In this document: piece by piece, positions 30,560-42,515 of the stretch
How the letters are laid out: every line of letters starts with the position of its first letter
Position numbering within the stretch: position 1 is the stretch's first letter
Source: Protopterus annectens
Lineage: Eukaryota; Chordata; Ceratodontiformes; Protopteridae
DNA: 64,000 nucleotides
Assembly (NCBI RefSeq): GCF_019279795.1
Contig: NC_056747.1
Location: forward strand, 1,001,122,906 to 1,001,186,905
Direction: 5' to 3'
Notes under the pieces: generated by a model
Told to the model about the DNA's origin: nothing
The model's database searches: none
Seen by the model: only the letters and a program-made list of their open reading frames with translations
Program-made: the position numbers and the translations under genes

Positions 30560-32640
30560 AAAGTTATAGTCTAGATGACTGAATAATAATCATTCTCCTA
30601 CCAGTATGCAAGATCAAATGGGATATTCACAACACTGGTCAGCACAGAAGTGCCAAACTTCTCTCATACTGCATGAAAGTGCTAGAGAAGGTGACTGATA
30701 AATGAATATGTAGAATAGTGGGAAGTAAGGTGGATGAGGAGCAGATCAAATTCAGATTAGGATGCAATAAGACTGACCGAATGTTTGCTGTGAGGCAGAC
30801 AGTGGAGAAGAAGATGGAGATGAGGAAATTGTCCAGTTGATCGTTTGTAGACTTGGGAAAGCATATAACAAGATCCAAAAAAAGCTGATTTGGGCAGGTT
30901 TGCAGTGGTTTGAAGTCCATTAAACATTGGTAGAATTGGTGTCAGCTATATACAAGAAAATAATGTCCCAAGGTTGAGCAGTTATCAGACTCACAGATGG
31001 CTGCCAGTGGCAATGGGTGTGCATCAGCATTCAGCTCTAAGTCCAGTCTTATTCATACCGGTGATGGACTAAATAAGTAACCAGGTCAGGGGGAGCAGAC
31101 TGGCAGAATTACAAACAACATGGCACTACAAGCAGATTCTGAACAGGAACTTCAGCATATGATAATGCAAATCACAAGGTACATAGGGTGAAACTGTGTA
31201 CAGACAAATCAATGGTCATGGCAGCAATTAGGAAACCAGAAGAAACTTAAAACTGAGATAGAAGGGAACATAGTAGAACAAATTAACAGCTTCAAATACC
31301 TGAGGAGTGTGGGTGAGGAGAAGAGAAGTCTGAATAAGGCGGTCAAAGCTAAAATCAGAAGTCTCGCAGACAACTGACACAGCATGCCAGGGGTGTTGTG
31401 TGACAGATGAATGCCAAAGAAGCTGAAAGCAAAGTGTATAAACAGTGCTAAGCAGTGCTGTTTCTGCATGGTACAGAAACCTAGGCAGTTAAAGCAAAAC
31501 AGCTGAGGAAGCTTGAGATAATGGAGATGAGGTGCCTGAGACAGGTAAGAGGTTGTACACTATGAGACATGAAAAAAATAAGGGTATCAGAACAGACGTT
31601 AAAGTAGCCCCAATTACAGACAAGGTGAAGGAGAACAGATCATGGCGGTTTAGTCACATGATAAGGGTATCAGAACAGACGTTAAAGTAGCCCCAATTAC
31701 AGACAAGGTGAAGGAGAACAGATCATGGCGGTTTAGTCACATGATAAGGGTATCAGAACAGACGTTAAAGTAGCCCCAATTACAGACAAGGTGAAGGAGA
31801 ACAGATTATGGTGGTTTAGTCACATGATAAGGGTATCAGAACAGACGTTAAAGTAGCCCCAATTACAGACAAGGTGAAGGAGAACAGATCATGGCGGTTT
31901 AGTCACATGATAAGGGTATCAGAACAGATGTTAAAGTAGCCCCAATTACAGACAAGGTGAAGGAGAACAGATCATGGCGGTTTAGTCACATGATAAGGGT
32001 ATCAGAACAGATGTTAAAGTAGCCCCAATTACAGACAAGGTGAAGGAGAACAGATTATGGTAGTTTAGTCACATGATAAGGGTATCAGAACAGACGTTAA
32101 AGTAGCCCCAATTACAGACAAGGTCAAGGAGAACAGATCATGGCGGTTTAGTCACATGATAAGGGTATCAGAACAGACATTAAAGTAGCCCCAATTACAG
32201 ACAAGGTCAAGGAGAACAGATCATGGTGGTTTAGTCACATGATAAGGGTATCAGAACAGACATTAAAGTAGCCCCAATTACAGACAAGGTCAAGGAGAAC
32301 AGATCATGGTGGTTTAGTCACATGATAAGGGTATCAGAACAGACATTAAAGTAGCCCCAATTACAGACAAGGTCAAGGAGAACAGATCATGGTGGTTTAG
32401 TCACATGTACAGGAAAGCAGAAGACAACTTGGTAAAGCAGATTTGAAAGAGACAAGAAGTATGTAAGAGAAGACAAGGCCATCCAGCCTAAAAATTTATA
32501 GACTGTATTAGTGAAGACCTGCAGCAGTTGGGCATGACTGCTGAAGATGGTAGGAGAGCGACTCTGAATTGAAAAAGATTGTGAAATTTGATACAACACC
32601 CTGATCCCATGTAAAAAACTGAAAAATGAGAGTAGATGAT
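30560..32640 (+). mobile_element. RTE-like LINE remnant carrying a minisatellite
   Basis: Decayed RT on the plus strand: QIKFRLGCNKTDRMFAVRQT, FVDLGKAYNKIQKKLIWAGL (the [13 protein letters not shown] block), RLTDG, then after several breaks KVYKQC.AVLFLHGTET and APITDKVKENR with a following WFGHM-like site, and a C-terminal GHPA-type block near 32480. Block style matches RTE-type elements found in fish and reptiles. The part encoding the APITDKVKENR block has been amplified into a ten-unit array (31581-32406). Confidence 0.65.
31581..32406 (+). repeat. Minisatellite of ten 83-bp units inside a LINE
   Basis: Unit starts at 31581, 31664, 31747, 31830, 31913, 31996, 32079, 32162, 32245 and 32328: exactly 83 bp apart each time. 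Units differ at a few sites (GACGTT, GATGTT or GACATT; GTGAAGG or GTCAAGG; ATGGCGG, ATGGTGG or ATGGTAG). The last three units are identical to each other in these markers, and the marker GTCAAGG is confined to the last four. 83 is not a multiple of three, so no coding is preserved. Confidence 0.98.
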
Positions 32641-33265
32641 CATGATAATTAGTTTTCTAGTCACATATTTACTTTGCTGTGCTTTCAGTCTGTTGAATAT
32701 TGTTGCAACTGCAAGTTTTATTCACTTAAAATGATAAAACTATATGTCACTGACCCCTCTTGAAGTATTGTCAGCAATGACTGCCAAAATTAAATGCCAC
32801 CAAAAGGCTGTGTTGTTGCAAACTGGGGCACTGAGTGATTGATAGGAAGAGTGTATTTAAATATCTAATGCTGTTAAATTGGCATTTGGGAGAGTCTGTT
32901 TACATTAATGCAAGTACTGAAAAAGAGCAGGGAAGTGTAAAATATTCTGCATTATCCTGTGCTGCTGTCTGTATGTGAACACATTACTTGGTGCGAATTA
33001 TTTGTTCTCTTGCTTGTATGCTGTGCTGAACTGAGTATTGCGAAACAAACAGGTTAAGTATCATAAATGCAAGAACACCACACCCTTATGCTGCCTTGCC
33101 TTAGCAAAACCCCAAAGGCTACTTTCATAACTCTAAAAATTAAAACATTTGGCTTGCTTAACATGGGCAATTACCCAAGAAACAGCTAGCTAGCTGCCAG
33201 GCTTATGTCACAAAGGATGTCCAATGGGTAGAGAGGGCAGTGAAAGCAACACCCTCTGGGTTTCC

Positions 33266-33300
33266 TACATAAACAATAAGGCAACCTCTGCTCTCCACAG
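33266..33300 (+). promoter_or_regulatory. Probable keratin promoter: TATA-like box and start region
   Basis: CATAAA (33268-33273) lies about 90 bases before the keratin ATG. With a start site 25-30 bases downstream (about 33298) the 5' UTR would be about 60 bases, which is usual for keratin genes. Inferred from spacing only. Confidence 0.45.
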
Positions 33301-33360
33301 CCACCAGATCAGCTCCACTACAGCACTGGCACATTTGTACTTTACCTTTTCTACACCGCC

Positions 33361-33828
33361 ATGTATGTTGCACGAAAAGCTGTTAGTGTACATGGTAGTA
33401 GTGGTGGTGGGGGTAGAATGCAGGTGTCGACAATAAGACCCTTAGCGGCTGCAGGTGGTGGGCATTTCAGCGCTGGAAGAGCTGGTGCTGGGTTTGGTGG
33501 ATTTGCATCAGGAGGTGGCTCCAACTTTTCCTTTAGCCAAAGTGGTGGTTCTAACTTTGGTGGTGGTGGTGGAGGCTTTGGTTCCTCCTTTGGTGTAAGC
33601 AGTGGTTGCGATGATGGATTTCTTGTTGGAAATGAGAAGATAACCATGCAAAACCTGAATGATCGCCTGGCTACATATTTACAAAATGTGCGCAGTCTGG
33701 ACGATGCAAACCGTGATCTTGAGCTGAAGATCAGAGACTGGCATAGTCAGCAGATAGGAGGAGATGGGGGACACCCTGGTCGTGACTACAGCCCTTTCGA
33801 AAAGGAGATCATAGATCTTCAAAATAAG
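33361..33828 (+). CDS. Type I keratin, exon 1 (head, coil 1A, linker L1)
   Basis: 156 codons, phase 0 end, donor AAG|GTAAGA. Residues 1-90 form a head rich in G and S with GGGG repeats. The helix-initiation motif begins at 92: [33 protein letters not shown], which is the type I signature (type II would read LNNKFASFIDKV). Linker L1 follows ([20 protein letters not shown]) and coil 1B starts with [11 protein letters not shown]. The protein pairs with a type II keratin to build cytoplasmic intermediate filaments in epithelia. The ATG is the first in frame. The sequence continues in the 83-base exon at 42812. Complete and undamaged as far as it goes; which type I keratin it is cannot be told without the rest. 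Confidence 0.95.
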
Positions 33829-34827
33829 GTAAGAAATTCTTCCTAGCATTCAGTCAGTAAATATAAGCATTTTATGTCATATTTTTCATACATGTGCATA
33901 ATACTTAACCCCAACATTCAGAAAGCAGTAAAACAAAGCTTTCACGAAGCAAAGCAAAAAAATGACAACTAGTAAATTTGGCTTCCTTACTTTTTTGCTG
34001 GCAATATGATCTTTTTAAAAGATACAGAAACCGTGGGAGATAGTTATAAATTCTGATCTCAAAGCCACAGTTATGAAATGTTTGAAATGTGCACACTATA
34101 ATGTGCATTATTGCAACCATATTTAGCAATTATCTGGTTAAATAATTAATGAGAGGAAAAGCTAATAATATGCCAAAGTGTCATCCTTTTCTGGCTAGTA
34201 TCCTTAAACATGAAAATTTATAGACTACAAACACGTTAGCAGCTTGGCATGTGTGTACCTATCTCTTCACATTTGAGTCATTTTCAGGTTGCTCAAAGGA
34301 GCAAGTCTTTCTGATGTATATTTGCTACATAAAAGAGCTTGTTGGATAAGCAGTGTAGACTTTATGGATATCCACATGCAAACATTCCATTAAAATTAGA
34401 GCATATTGATAGAGAACAAATCACCGGCATTACCCTTTATTTAAGTATATGCTGTTGTTTAATGCAGATGTTTCTGATAGCTATATGCCCTTCTGCAATT
34501 AATCACTTGGTGTGTCTGTTCTTATGATCCCTTTTCATTTCTTTTTCTCATAGACTTTAGAAATAATTTTCATTTGATACTGACTAAACAACAAAGAATC
34601 AGGAAGTAATATAGTTTCCTGAAACATGAATTAAAACTAAGCATAAAAAGAGATTGTCATGTCTGATGGCATTGTGGAGGAAGTGCAGTGCACTATAAAG
34701 CATGCACAGATTATTGAAGTAAACTAAGGCATTTTTTAGGGCATGTGCAGTATTACTGAAAGTCGGGTATCACAAGTCATGACAACATGCTGTCAAGCTG
34801 CATGACTGAAATCTTTCATGTATAGAG

Positions 34828-35018
34828 CAAGGGTCTCAGACTCAAAAATCATGAGGGTTGTGTGAGGACTACCACATTCACCTGAGGACTAATATCTCCA
34901 AAAAAAAAAAAAAAAGGTAGTCAGTGCAGCCATGATTGTACAGTAGTACTCTTCCTCTCATAGAATTTTGCTGGTTTAGGCTGTTTGAGGCCCAAGGGCC
35001 ATGAGTTTTGATCCCCTC
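34828..35018. mobile_element. hAT-like MITE
   Basis: Left end CAAGGGTCTCAGACTC and right end, reverse complement, GAGGGGATCAAAACTC: both resemble the hAT terminal pattern CAGGGGTCTCAAACTC. The inside has no coding. An 8-bp duplication is not clear, so boundaries are approximate. Confidence 0.45.
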
Positions 35019-35077
35019 ATTATCTACTTGAATACTGCTCCTTCTTCTGCATAGTAGACATTTCTCATTTTCCTGGT

Positions 35078-35108
<31 letters not shown>

Positions 35109-35110
35109 GG
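35078..35110. repeat. Short (TG)n microsatellite
   Basis: TG run with a few interruptions (TGTTTGTG, TGTGGGTGG). Confidence 0.9.
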
Positions 35111-35399
35111 TGGATAGGTGTGTGTGCTTGTGTTTTTGTGAACACGCATGCACAACTGTGTATAAACAGAGTTTCTGCTGTACTGTTACTTTACAAGACG
35201 CACAGCCAGAAGCTGTATTCCAGTGTTCAATATCTTTTCTTGATACATAAACATAAAAGTAGATGAATCATTTGTACATGCAAAACAACTACAGCTACAA
35301 TATATTTGCCAGCAACTGAATTAGTTCCTTACTACTGGAACATTATACCTCTATTTTTTGGGAGATGATTTGTAATGCCAAATTAAGCTTAAAATATTT

Positions 35400-36065
35400 A
35401 TTTATTTTATTTATTTTTTTAGGGGAAACCCAAGGTGGTATTTAAATTAACTAGAGGAAATTTGGCCAGGGCATGAGGGAACTTCCACTCTGACTTACAG
35501 CTCTGTGGTCTAGTTTTCAGTCTTGTCTTCCAGTCATTGTCTCAGTGAACCTTGGATGCTGTCTCTGTTCTTCTGTTTTCTTCAGGTTCTCTGTTTTTCT
35601 CACAAAACATGTTGCTTGATTGGCTACACTAAACTTTCCATTTAACGATATGTTGTTTTATCACTTCTCCTGTGTAGCTGGCCATGACTGGGAAGGATCT
35701 ATGGGCATGATTTCTCACCTGATCAAAAATGTTAAAGAGAAAAGGTTTTCTCAGTACTCAGAACTCTCAAAGTCATTGTAAATGGAGCCTAATGACTTAT
35801 CCAAGCATTTGTGAATTTTTTTTGATCCTACTACTACTATAGGAAGGTTATTCCCAACTTATACCATCCTTTCTGTAAAACAGTCCCTCCACATTTCTCC
35901 CTTAAGCCACTTGCCTTTCATCCTAAATTCTGTCACTTTGCTCTCTTACTGTTATTTCTTTTTTATTTTATTCTCTGTGATATACTGAGCCCACTTAGAA
36001 TCTATGAATTTCCTTGAAGTGTTTGAACATTTCTTTCATGCCCACCTCTGTCTTTTTTTCTCAGA

Positions 36066-36128
<63 letters not shown>

Positions 36129-36245
36129 GTATTCAGCTTGTCCAGCCTCTCAATGCCTCTTTCTCTTTTTCCTTTTCTGTCTTACTTTCCCTCTAAGATC
36201 ATATTCTTACTTTAGCCAGACAGTTATTATAGGCTGTTAATCCAG
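35400..36245 (-). pseudogene. CR1-type LINE C-terminus, minus strand, with nested (AT)n
   Basis: Minus translation gives, in order, RGIERLDKLN (around 36150), then after the microsatellite FKEIHRF-like helix and KWAQYITENK, then VTEFRMKGKWLKGEMWRDCF (35870-35945), TERMV and NNLPIVVVGSKKIHKCLDKS. This is the usual CR1 end (eFRMKG..l..., FT.RVV..WN.LP..VV, FK..LD). The 3' part near 35459-35490 (AAATTTGGCCAGGGCATG) resembles SINE/LINE tails of fish and amphibians. A (AT)n run at 36068-36122 sits inside the coding remnant. Confidence 0.7.
36068..36122. repeat. (AT)n microsatellite
   Basis: Alternating AT run of about 54 bases. Confidence 0.97.
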
Positions 36246-36259
36246 GTGCTCAGAAATCT

Positions 36260-36690
36260 TAACTCGAGGCTAGGCCACTCCCACTGCATTGATGGATAAA
36301 GCCCTGACTATAAGCCAGATAACTTGGTTTGAGTAGTGAGTCGAATGACTGACAAAATGGCAGGGAAGGCACTGGAGTGCCTCTTGTGGGTGGTGAGTGG
36401 TCATTGATATGCTACCAAAGGTGAGGAGTGGTCTAAAAGAGGGGAATTGCCCTCTAACATAATCAAATAGCATGGGTGTGTATGGAAAGAGAGTGGGTGA
36501 TGCAGTAAAAAACTGACATAAGCACAGACAAGGCAAGCCCCCAGGATGCTCATAGGATTCACATCTACCCCAGCTATAGCAGAATATAATTGGGGGGGTA
36601 TGATGAAACCTGGTAGATTCAATGTGTAAGTGGGGCACTGGGGACTGGACCAGTATAAGGATACAAAAATATTTAAAAAAATAAATCTTT
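36260..36690. other. No gene recognised (intron)
   Basis: Somewhat less AT-rich than the surroundings. A minus-strand open frame of 122 codons (36638-36270) has no recognisable domain and an improbable composition for a conserved protein. Confidence 0.5.
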
Positions 36691-36699
36691 ACTTGAGAA

Positions 36700-36845
36700 T
36701 AATGTCAGCAAAGAAATTTCTGAGGAAAATTTATCAAAAAGACACGGCTTCTCACAGACCTTCCACAGATAATAGTACTCTGTGTAGATGATATTGACAT
36801 ATACAGATCCAATCACTCTCGCTCAGTGATCAAACATCAGGTAGA

Positions 36846-36921
<76 letters not shown>

Positions 36922-37855
36922 TGTCACTAGCTACTTTGCCTCAGACTACTATTAAATGCAAAGAAAACCAAAGGCATGCTGTTTGGAATTCAACAAAGTC
37001 TAGGCAAGGTACTCAGCAACTAGGCCATTACCTACTCAGTTCAAAAGGGAATAGAAACTTTTCAGTATTATAAGTACCTTGTTGTCTGGATAGACTACTT
37101 AGGCAGACAGAATTCTTAACTATTAGGCAAATCAAGTACAAACAGTAAAGCTGAAGTAAACACTCTAATGTTCTTCTCTAATATACTCATTTTCATTGCC
37201 CTGAAGGAAGAGCTGCCTCTGGTAAAGTGATCCTTTCCCCCCAGATGGAATACAGTCTCCTCATCACAGTCATCTGCACCCCCCCCCCCAAAAAAAAATC
37301 CCAAAGCTCTACAAACCACCTGCAGTAATATCTGCAGATTTATCACCATAGTCCTCTAAAGAGAACACCACTACTTTGTTCTTGATAAAGCTACACTGTT
37401 ACCTTTGCAACTCAGAACCACTGTACTTACAGCAGGCCTAGTCTTCAAACTCACTCTCCATGACTCATTTCCCCTTCTGGTGGGCAGACTACTTGACAAA
37501 ACCATCCTCTACAACCTTAAATCCCTCTCAGCACATACCTCCACCTATCAGGCCCCTCATTCAAAACTATATTTCACTGACTCTGCCTTCACTATTCTTG
37601 TTCTAAAATATGGGCTACTATCCCTTGCTACATAAAATCTGTTTTGCCTTTTCCAAAATTTCATTCAGAACTAGAGACTTTCATATTCATCAAGCAAAGT
37701 GCAAATGCTTCCTTAACAGCAGAGTCACGTAAACCACCCCAAAATCTTCTTCTCAGCATAAGTTCTAAATCTATTATAAAGCAATTGTAAATGTTTAACA
37801 ACTGTATATCCTGTCTGACAATGTTACCATATATTATGGCTAGTGTATCTGCAAC
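36700..37855 (+). pseudogene. I/Jockey-superfamily LINE, RT and C-terminal remnant
   Basis: Plus-strand pieces: STLCVDDIDIYRSNHS (the YADD block as CVDD, ~36770-36820), then, past an (AT)n run, a MLFGIQQSLGKVLSN-like block and YKYLVVWID (~37070), ICRFITIV (~37335), and an open frame at 37405-37635 with SLSAHTSTYQAPHSKLYFT. Broken in about four places. The 3' UTR is interrupted at about 37860 by an RTE-like LINE. Confidence 0.6.
36848..36914. repeat. (AT)n microsatellite
   Basis: Alternating AT run of about 66 bases inside the LINE remnant. Confidence 0.97.
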
Positions 37856-37859
37856 TGTC

Positions 37860-39072
37860 TTCTTCTTCTTCTTTCAGCTGCTGCCATTAGGGGTCGCCAC
37901 AGCGGATCATCTGTTTCCATTTCTTCCTGTCCCCTGCATCTTGCTCTGTCACACCCAACCACCTGCATGTCCTCTCTCACCATATCCATAAACCTTATCT
38001 TAGGCCTTCCTCTTTTCCTGTTACCTGGCAGCTTCATCCTTAGCATCTTTTTCCCAATATACTCTGCATCCCTCTTCAGCACATGTCCAAACCAACGTAA
38101 TCTTGCCTCTCTGGCTTTGTCTCCAAACCTTCCAACCTGGGCTGATCCTCTAATATACTTATTCCTAATCCTGTCCACCCTCGTCACATCCAGTGGAAAT
38201 CTTAACATCTTTAACTCTACCATGTCCAGCTCTGACTCCTGCCTTTTTGTCAGTGCCACTGTCCCCAACCCATATAACATAGCTGGCCTCACTATCCTCT
38301 TGTAGACCTTCCCTTTCACTCTTACTGGTACTCGTCTGTCACAAATCACTCCTGACACTCTTCTCCACCCATTCCATCCTGCCTGTACTCTCTTCTTCAC
38401 CTCTCTTTCACACTCACCATTACTCTGAACTGTTGATCCCAAGTATTTAAACTCATTCACCTTCGCCACCTCTACTCCCTGCATCCTCACCATTCCTCTA
38501 TCCTCCCTCTCATTCACACACATATATTCTGTCTTAGTCCTGCTGACCTTCATTCCTCTTTTCTCTAGAGCATATCTACACTTCTCCAGGGTCTCCTCCA
38601 GCTGTTCCCTACTCTCACTGCAGATCTCAATGTCATCTGCGAACATCATAGTCCATGGGGACTCCTGTCTCATCTCATCTGTCAACCTGTCTATCACCAC
38701 TGCAAATAAGAAAGAGCCCAGATCTGATCATTGCTGTAATCCCACCTCCACCTTAAACACATCCGTCACTCTCAATGCTGTCACACTACCCTCGTACATA
38801 TCCTGCACCACTCTTACATTCTTCTCTGACACTCCCGACTTTCTCATACAATACCACAACTCCTCTCTAGGCACCCTGTCATATGCTTTCTCTAAGTCCA
38901 CAAAGACACAATGCAACTCCTTCTGACCTTCTCTGTACTTCCCCATCAACACTCTCAGAGCAAAAATCACATCTGTAGTGCTCTTTCCTGGCATGAAACC
39001 ATACTGCTGATCACTAATCATCATCTCCCTTTTTAACCTAGCTTCCACTACTCTTTCACATAACTTCATGCT
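37860..39072 (-). mobile_element. RTE-like LINE (Expander/Rex3-type), 5' truncated
   Basis: The minus strand encodes RT fingers and palm ([20 protein letters not shown], then [18 protein letters not shown]; 39069-38728) and, after one frame break of about 30 bases' extent, FADD (MMFADDIEIC), EFKYLGSTVQSNGECEREVK, RRVPVRVKGKVYK, ARLRWFGHVLKRDAEY and KRGRPKIRFMDMVREDMQVV (38700-37840). The 3' end is the TTC/GAA microsatellite-like tail at 37860-37875, preceded on the minus strand by the GCGACCCCTAA block common at the 3' end of such fish elements. Inserted in the 3' UTR of an older LINE. Nearly intact in its remaining part, so relatively recent. Confidence 0.85.
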
Positions 39073-39079
39073 GTGACTG

Positions 39080-40058
39080 AACTGTAAGTGTTTAAAATAT
39101 ATATTCTGTCTGACAGCAATAAAATTCCAGTGAATGAAGTGAAATGATTATGCTCCAAGATCAAGAAAAAAGATAAACTTGTGGACATCCCTAGAATGAG
39201 ATACAATCTGAACTGCACTTATGGATGCTTATTAGGAATTTGTTAAAGACAGTTAAGTGCTGTTAAGATCAGGTCTCACACCAGGGACTAACAGAGGACA
39301 GCGTCAGCGTGCAAAGAACAGCAGCAGAAAGTAGAACAGCTTTTAAATCTGTTAGAACTTCACTCTGCTACATCTGCAAACAAAAAGTGTGGCCGTTAGA
39401 AGTATTTAACAGCTTTTAAAGGCACTAGTTCTATGGATGGGCACATCATTTCTGCCTGCTGCCTAACAGAGCTAAGTGCATTACCAGTTTTCCAAGGCTT
39501 GGAAAACTGATAAAACACTAGGCACTCCTACAATTTTCTCTGTAAGTGGTAGTAATATATACCAAATAAAGTTCCATGCACTTCAAAGAATTATGATCTG
39601 GTCTCTAATCATAATCCTAATTATGTGTTCGCAACACGGATGTGAAAATTCACCTCGAAAAGTTTGCTCTCAAGGCGAATTTCTGAGCATCCATGTCTCA
39701 AACACATACTATACTGGTTATCATAAGAGACCCAGTCATAATCCCCTCTATACTGTGACAGCAATGGAATAGTTTTGATCTGAATGGAAATTATAGGTAT
39801 CCACAGGCTAAGTATGAAATGATCCAGTAGGATCAGTGCTATATCATGGTTAGCAAATTCAAACACAAATAAACAAATGAATAAATAAGTAATTGTATTG
39901 ATCCACACTATGCACCAACAATCTTGGTCTTCACTGAACTACATCTGTGACATCTGTGCCATTATTCTAATGGGTTCTCCAGAATGTGCACGATACAAGA
40001 TGTGAGGTCTTAACAGCTGCCATAAAACAGGTATAAATAGCATGAGAAATGGTAAGGA

Positions 40059-40060
<2 letters not shown>
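39080..40060. other. No gene recognised (intron)
   Basis: AT-rich intronic sequence. Open frames at 39476-39772 and 39621-39908 overlap on opposite strands and show no domain. Confidence 0.5.

Positions 40061-40063
<3 letters not shown>

Positions 40064-40150
<87 letters not shown>
40064..40150. repeat. Compound (GT)n(AT)n microsatellite
   Basis: GT run 40064-40114 passing directly into AT run 40115-40150. The flanks AAATGGTAAGGAATACTA and TTAGTATTCTACCTGCC...TTTACCATTT are inverted to each other. Confidence 0.97.
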
Positions 40151-40153
<3 letters not shown>

Positions 40154-40454
40154 TATTCTACCTGCCTTCTTTACCATTTGTCACACTGCCTATTTATCTT
40201 TAACTCTTCTCATATGAATATACTCTAGATCCTTCTAATATCTCATATATAATAGCATACATTATACCATCAATGCGCAGAAAAGTGTTATCAGGACATC
40301 ACAAACAGACATTTAACTAACATTAATGATTTAGATGAGGCAAACCTTGTACACGGCAATAGTTTATGAGCAGAAGCGTCTCTATACAGCTCTGTAATCA
40401 CCCCAGAAGTCACCATTATTTGAAGAGAAATCAAATATTGTTTGTGTGTATGTG

Positions 40455-42515
40455 TTACTTGACTTTTTAAAACACAGAAGTTGTGGATTATGAAGCCAGA
40501 TAATGGAGGGGGGTTGGTAAGAATGGATGTTTTTAATTACAATAGGAGAATATTGGAGCTATTGGATAATGAAGCTTATATCAGAGTTTCAAAAAATAAT
40601 ATCAATAGTGCCTGTAGGAGGGTATACGGGCAGATTAATGATATATTTATTGAATGGTGCATTACACTGGATTTATTTAACTTTTTGAATATGACTTCAC
40701 CTTTAACGCCTATAATATTCAGAGTTCCAAAGATTCGTAAGAACTTATTAAACCTACCATTACGTCCAGTAGTTGATGGGAGGAATTCTTTGACATCAGC
40801 ATGTGCCAAATATTTGGACAGGAAACTTAAAGTTTTTGTGAATTCTGAACAGTATATTTGTAAGTGGGGTAGCAATGGGTTCCCCATGTGTTGCAGTTTT
40901 TGTTAACTTGGTTATGAGCTATTGGGAGCATAGATTTGTGTTCAATAGTCCATTTTGGGGTAAAATTAAACTATACCAACATTATTTGGATGATTTATTT
41001 GTGGTATGGGAAAGTGATGAGATTGAGTTTAATGAATTTGTAGTGCATATTAACACTATTACTAATTTTCTAAGTTTCTCCAATGGATTTAATACTGATT
41101 AAATTTCCTTTGTGGATGTCAAGCTAATTAGCTAATTAATGATAGGTTTAACAACAGGTATACTTGTAAGATTTTTAGGAAAAATACTTACTCTAATAGT
41201 TGTCTGTACTTTTCCAGTTCCTATCCCACCCACCAGAAGAGGTCGGTAGTGAAGGGACAGTTAGTAAGAGCTGCAAAAATGGTATCTTTGGATGACCATT
41301 TTCAACAAGAATGTGACTATTTGATGCTCATGTTCAGAAAGAGAGGTTATCCCATTCAATTACTGACTGAGTTGAGAAACAAAGTATCTCAAAAGAGGTT
41401 GTCTGTTTTTTATCGCCCTATATTGTGTTCCTCAAGTGTACCTTCCAGAGAGTCTGTGGTAGCTACAACAGGACTGAATGGTAATCAAAATATTAATGAT
41501 AATTTTATTTTGGATATGGCTTGTTTTATTACTCAAGTTAATGACAATCATAGGGACATTATCAGAATTTTGCACTAAAATTGGCCTATTTTAGTGGATG
41601 AACACCTACTTAGGGGTAGGATAATTTTCAGAAGAGGGTATAATTTTAAATCCCTATTAGAAAATTTGAATAACCATGGTAGTAACATTAGACCAAGAAT
41701 GGCAAGATGGGGGAGATGTACTTGGTGCTCTAAAATTAATGTAGATGATAAGTTTCAGGTAGCAAATGTAGAGCATAAGATTTATTAAAAGTTTGATTGT
41801 AACTCAAAGGGAGTGGTATACCTGGCTAAATGCCAACAATCCTTAGGTTTCTATATAGGTAGGACCAATCGTAGAATAAAGGAGAGGATATATGAGAATG
41901 AATATGCAATTAGCAGAGAACAGGAAACCAATGCATTGGCAAGAGATGTGAAAGAATACCCTGGTCATACTTTCAAATATATAGACATTGAAATAGTAAG
42001 AATGGGTATGAGGGGAGGTTCTCCTAATCTGCTATTGGAGAAAAAAGAACTTATTTGGCAAATTAAGCTGAATGCCTATAGCTGGCCAGGTTTGAATGAC
42101 CATTGCTCAATTTCATGCTTGCTGAAACAGGGCTTTAACTAGATAAATATTATTCTTATGTTACAAAATTTAAAAAATTAGTATATAATTTTTGTAGTAA
42201 GTGAAATAAGTTATAGTTAATGTTTATTAGTAGGATATATAATCAATGTATCTTATTTTTGTTATATTTTATATCCCTGATAGATTATAATTGATTAAGT
42301 AGAGGTTTGTAGAATTGTTGATGTTTAGTGAACTTTTTTAATTAATGCATTTGGGGGTGGAGTATATAATTCATGTTTCATGTGGAAATATTTTCCGATT
42401 GGTAGATTCCATACATAACATTTGACTCAAGAACTGGTGGATATCTGATGAAGTTCACCTGAGTGCAGTGGAGAAAAGCGCTAATAAAGTCAATTTTTAT
42501 ACGCTGACCTCTAGT
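40455..42515 (+). mobile_element. Penelope-like element A in keratin intron 1, sense
   Basis: Carries most of the RT: MKPDNGGGLVRMDVFNYNRR (first palm strand), PLTPIIFRVPKIRKN and LPLRPVVDGRNSL (~40700-40790), MGSPCVAVFVNLVMSYWEHRF (GSP...F), YLDDLFVVWES (catalytic YLDD, ~40990), SFVDVKLI, a thumb with FRKRGYPIQLLTELRN, RCTWCSKINV, and a GIY-YIG domain (VVYLAKC, FYIGRTNRRIKERIYENE, LEKKELIWQIKL, WPGLND) ending at 42142. The frame is broken in about five places. A hammerhead is at 42441-42488. The 5' end begins at the first RT block. Confidence 0.88.
42441..42488 (+). ncRNA. Hammerhead ribozyme of PLE A
   Basis: CTGATGA 42445-42451, stem II TTCAC/GTGGA with a 9-base loop (weaker, with a G-U), GAAA 42473-42476, one extra A, GCGC 42478-42481, TA, then ATA, which pairs with TAT before CTGATGA. 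The stem I pairing uses different bases from those in PLE B and D, i.e. compensating changes. The extra A could lower activity. Confidence 0.7.

Noticed and set aside
33351-33647. Proline-rich minus-strand frame over the keratin head
   Set aside because: Antisense of the glycine-rich keratin head.
36270-36638. 122-codon minus-strand frame in the keratin intron
   Set aside because: No domain and no splice context; an overlapping frame of similar length exists, typical of chance.
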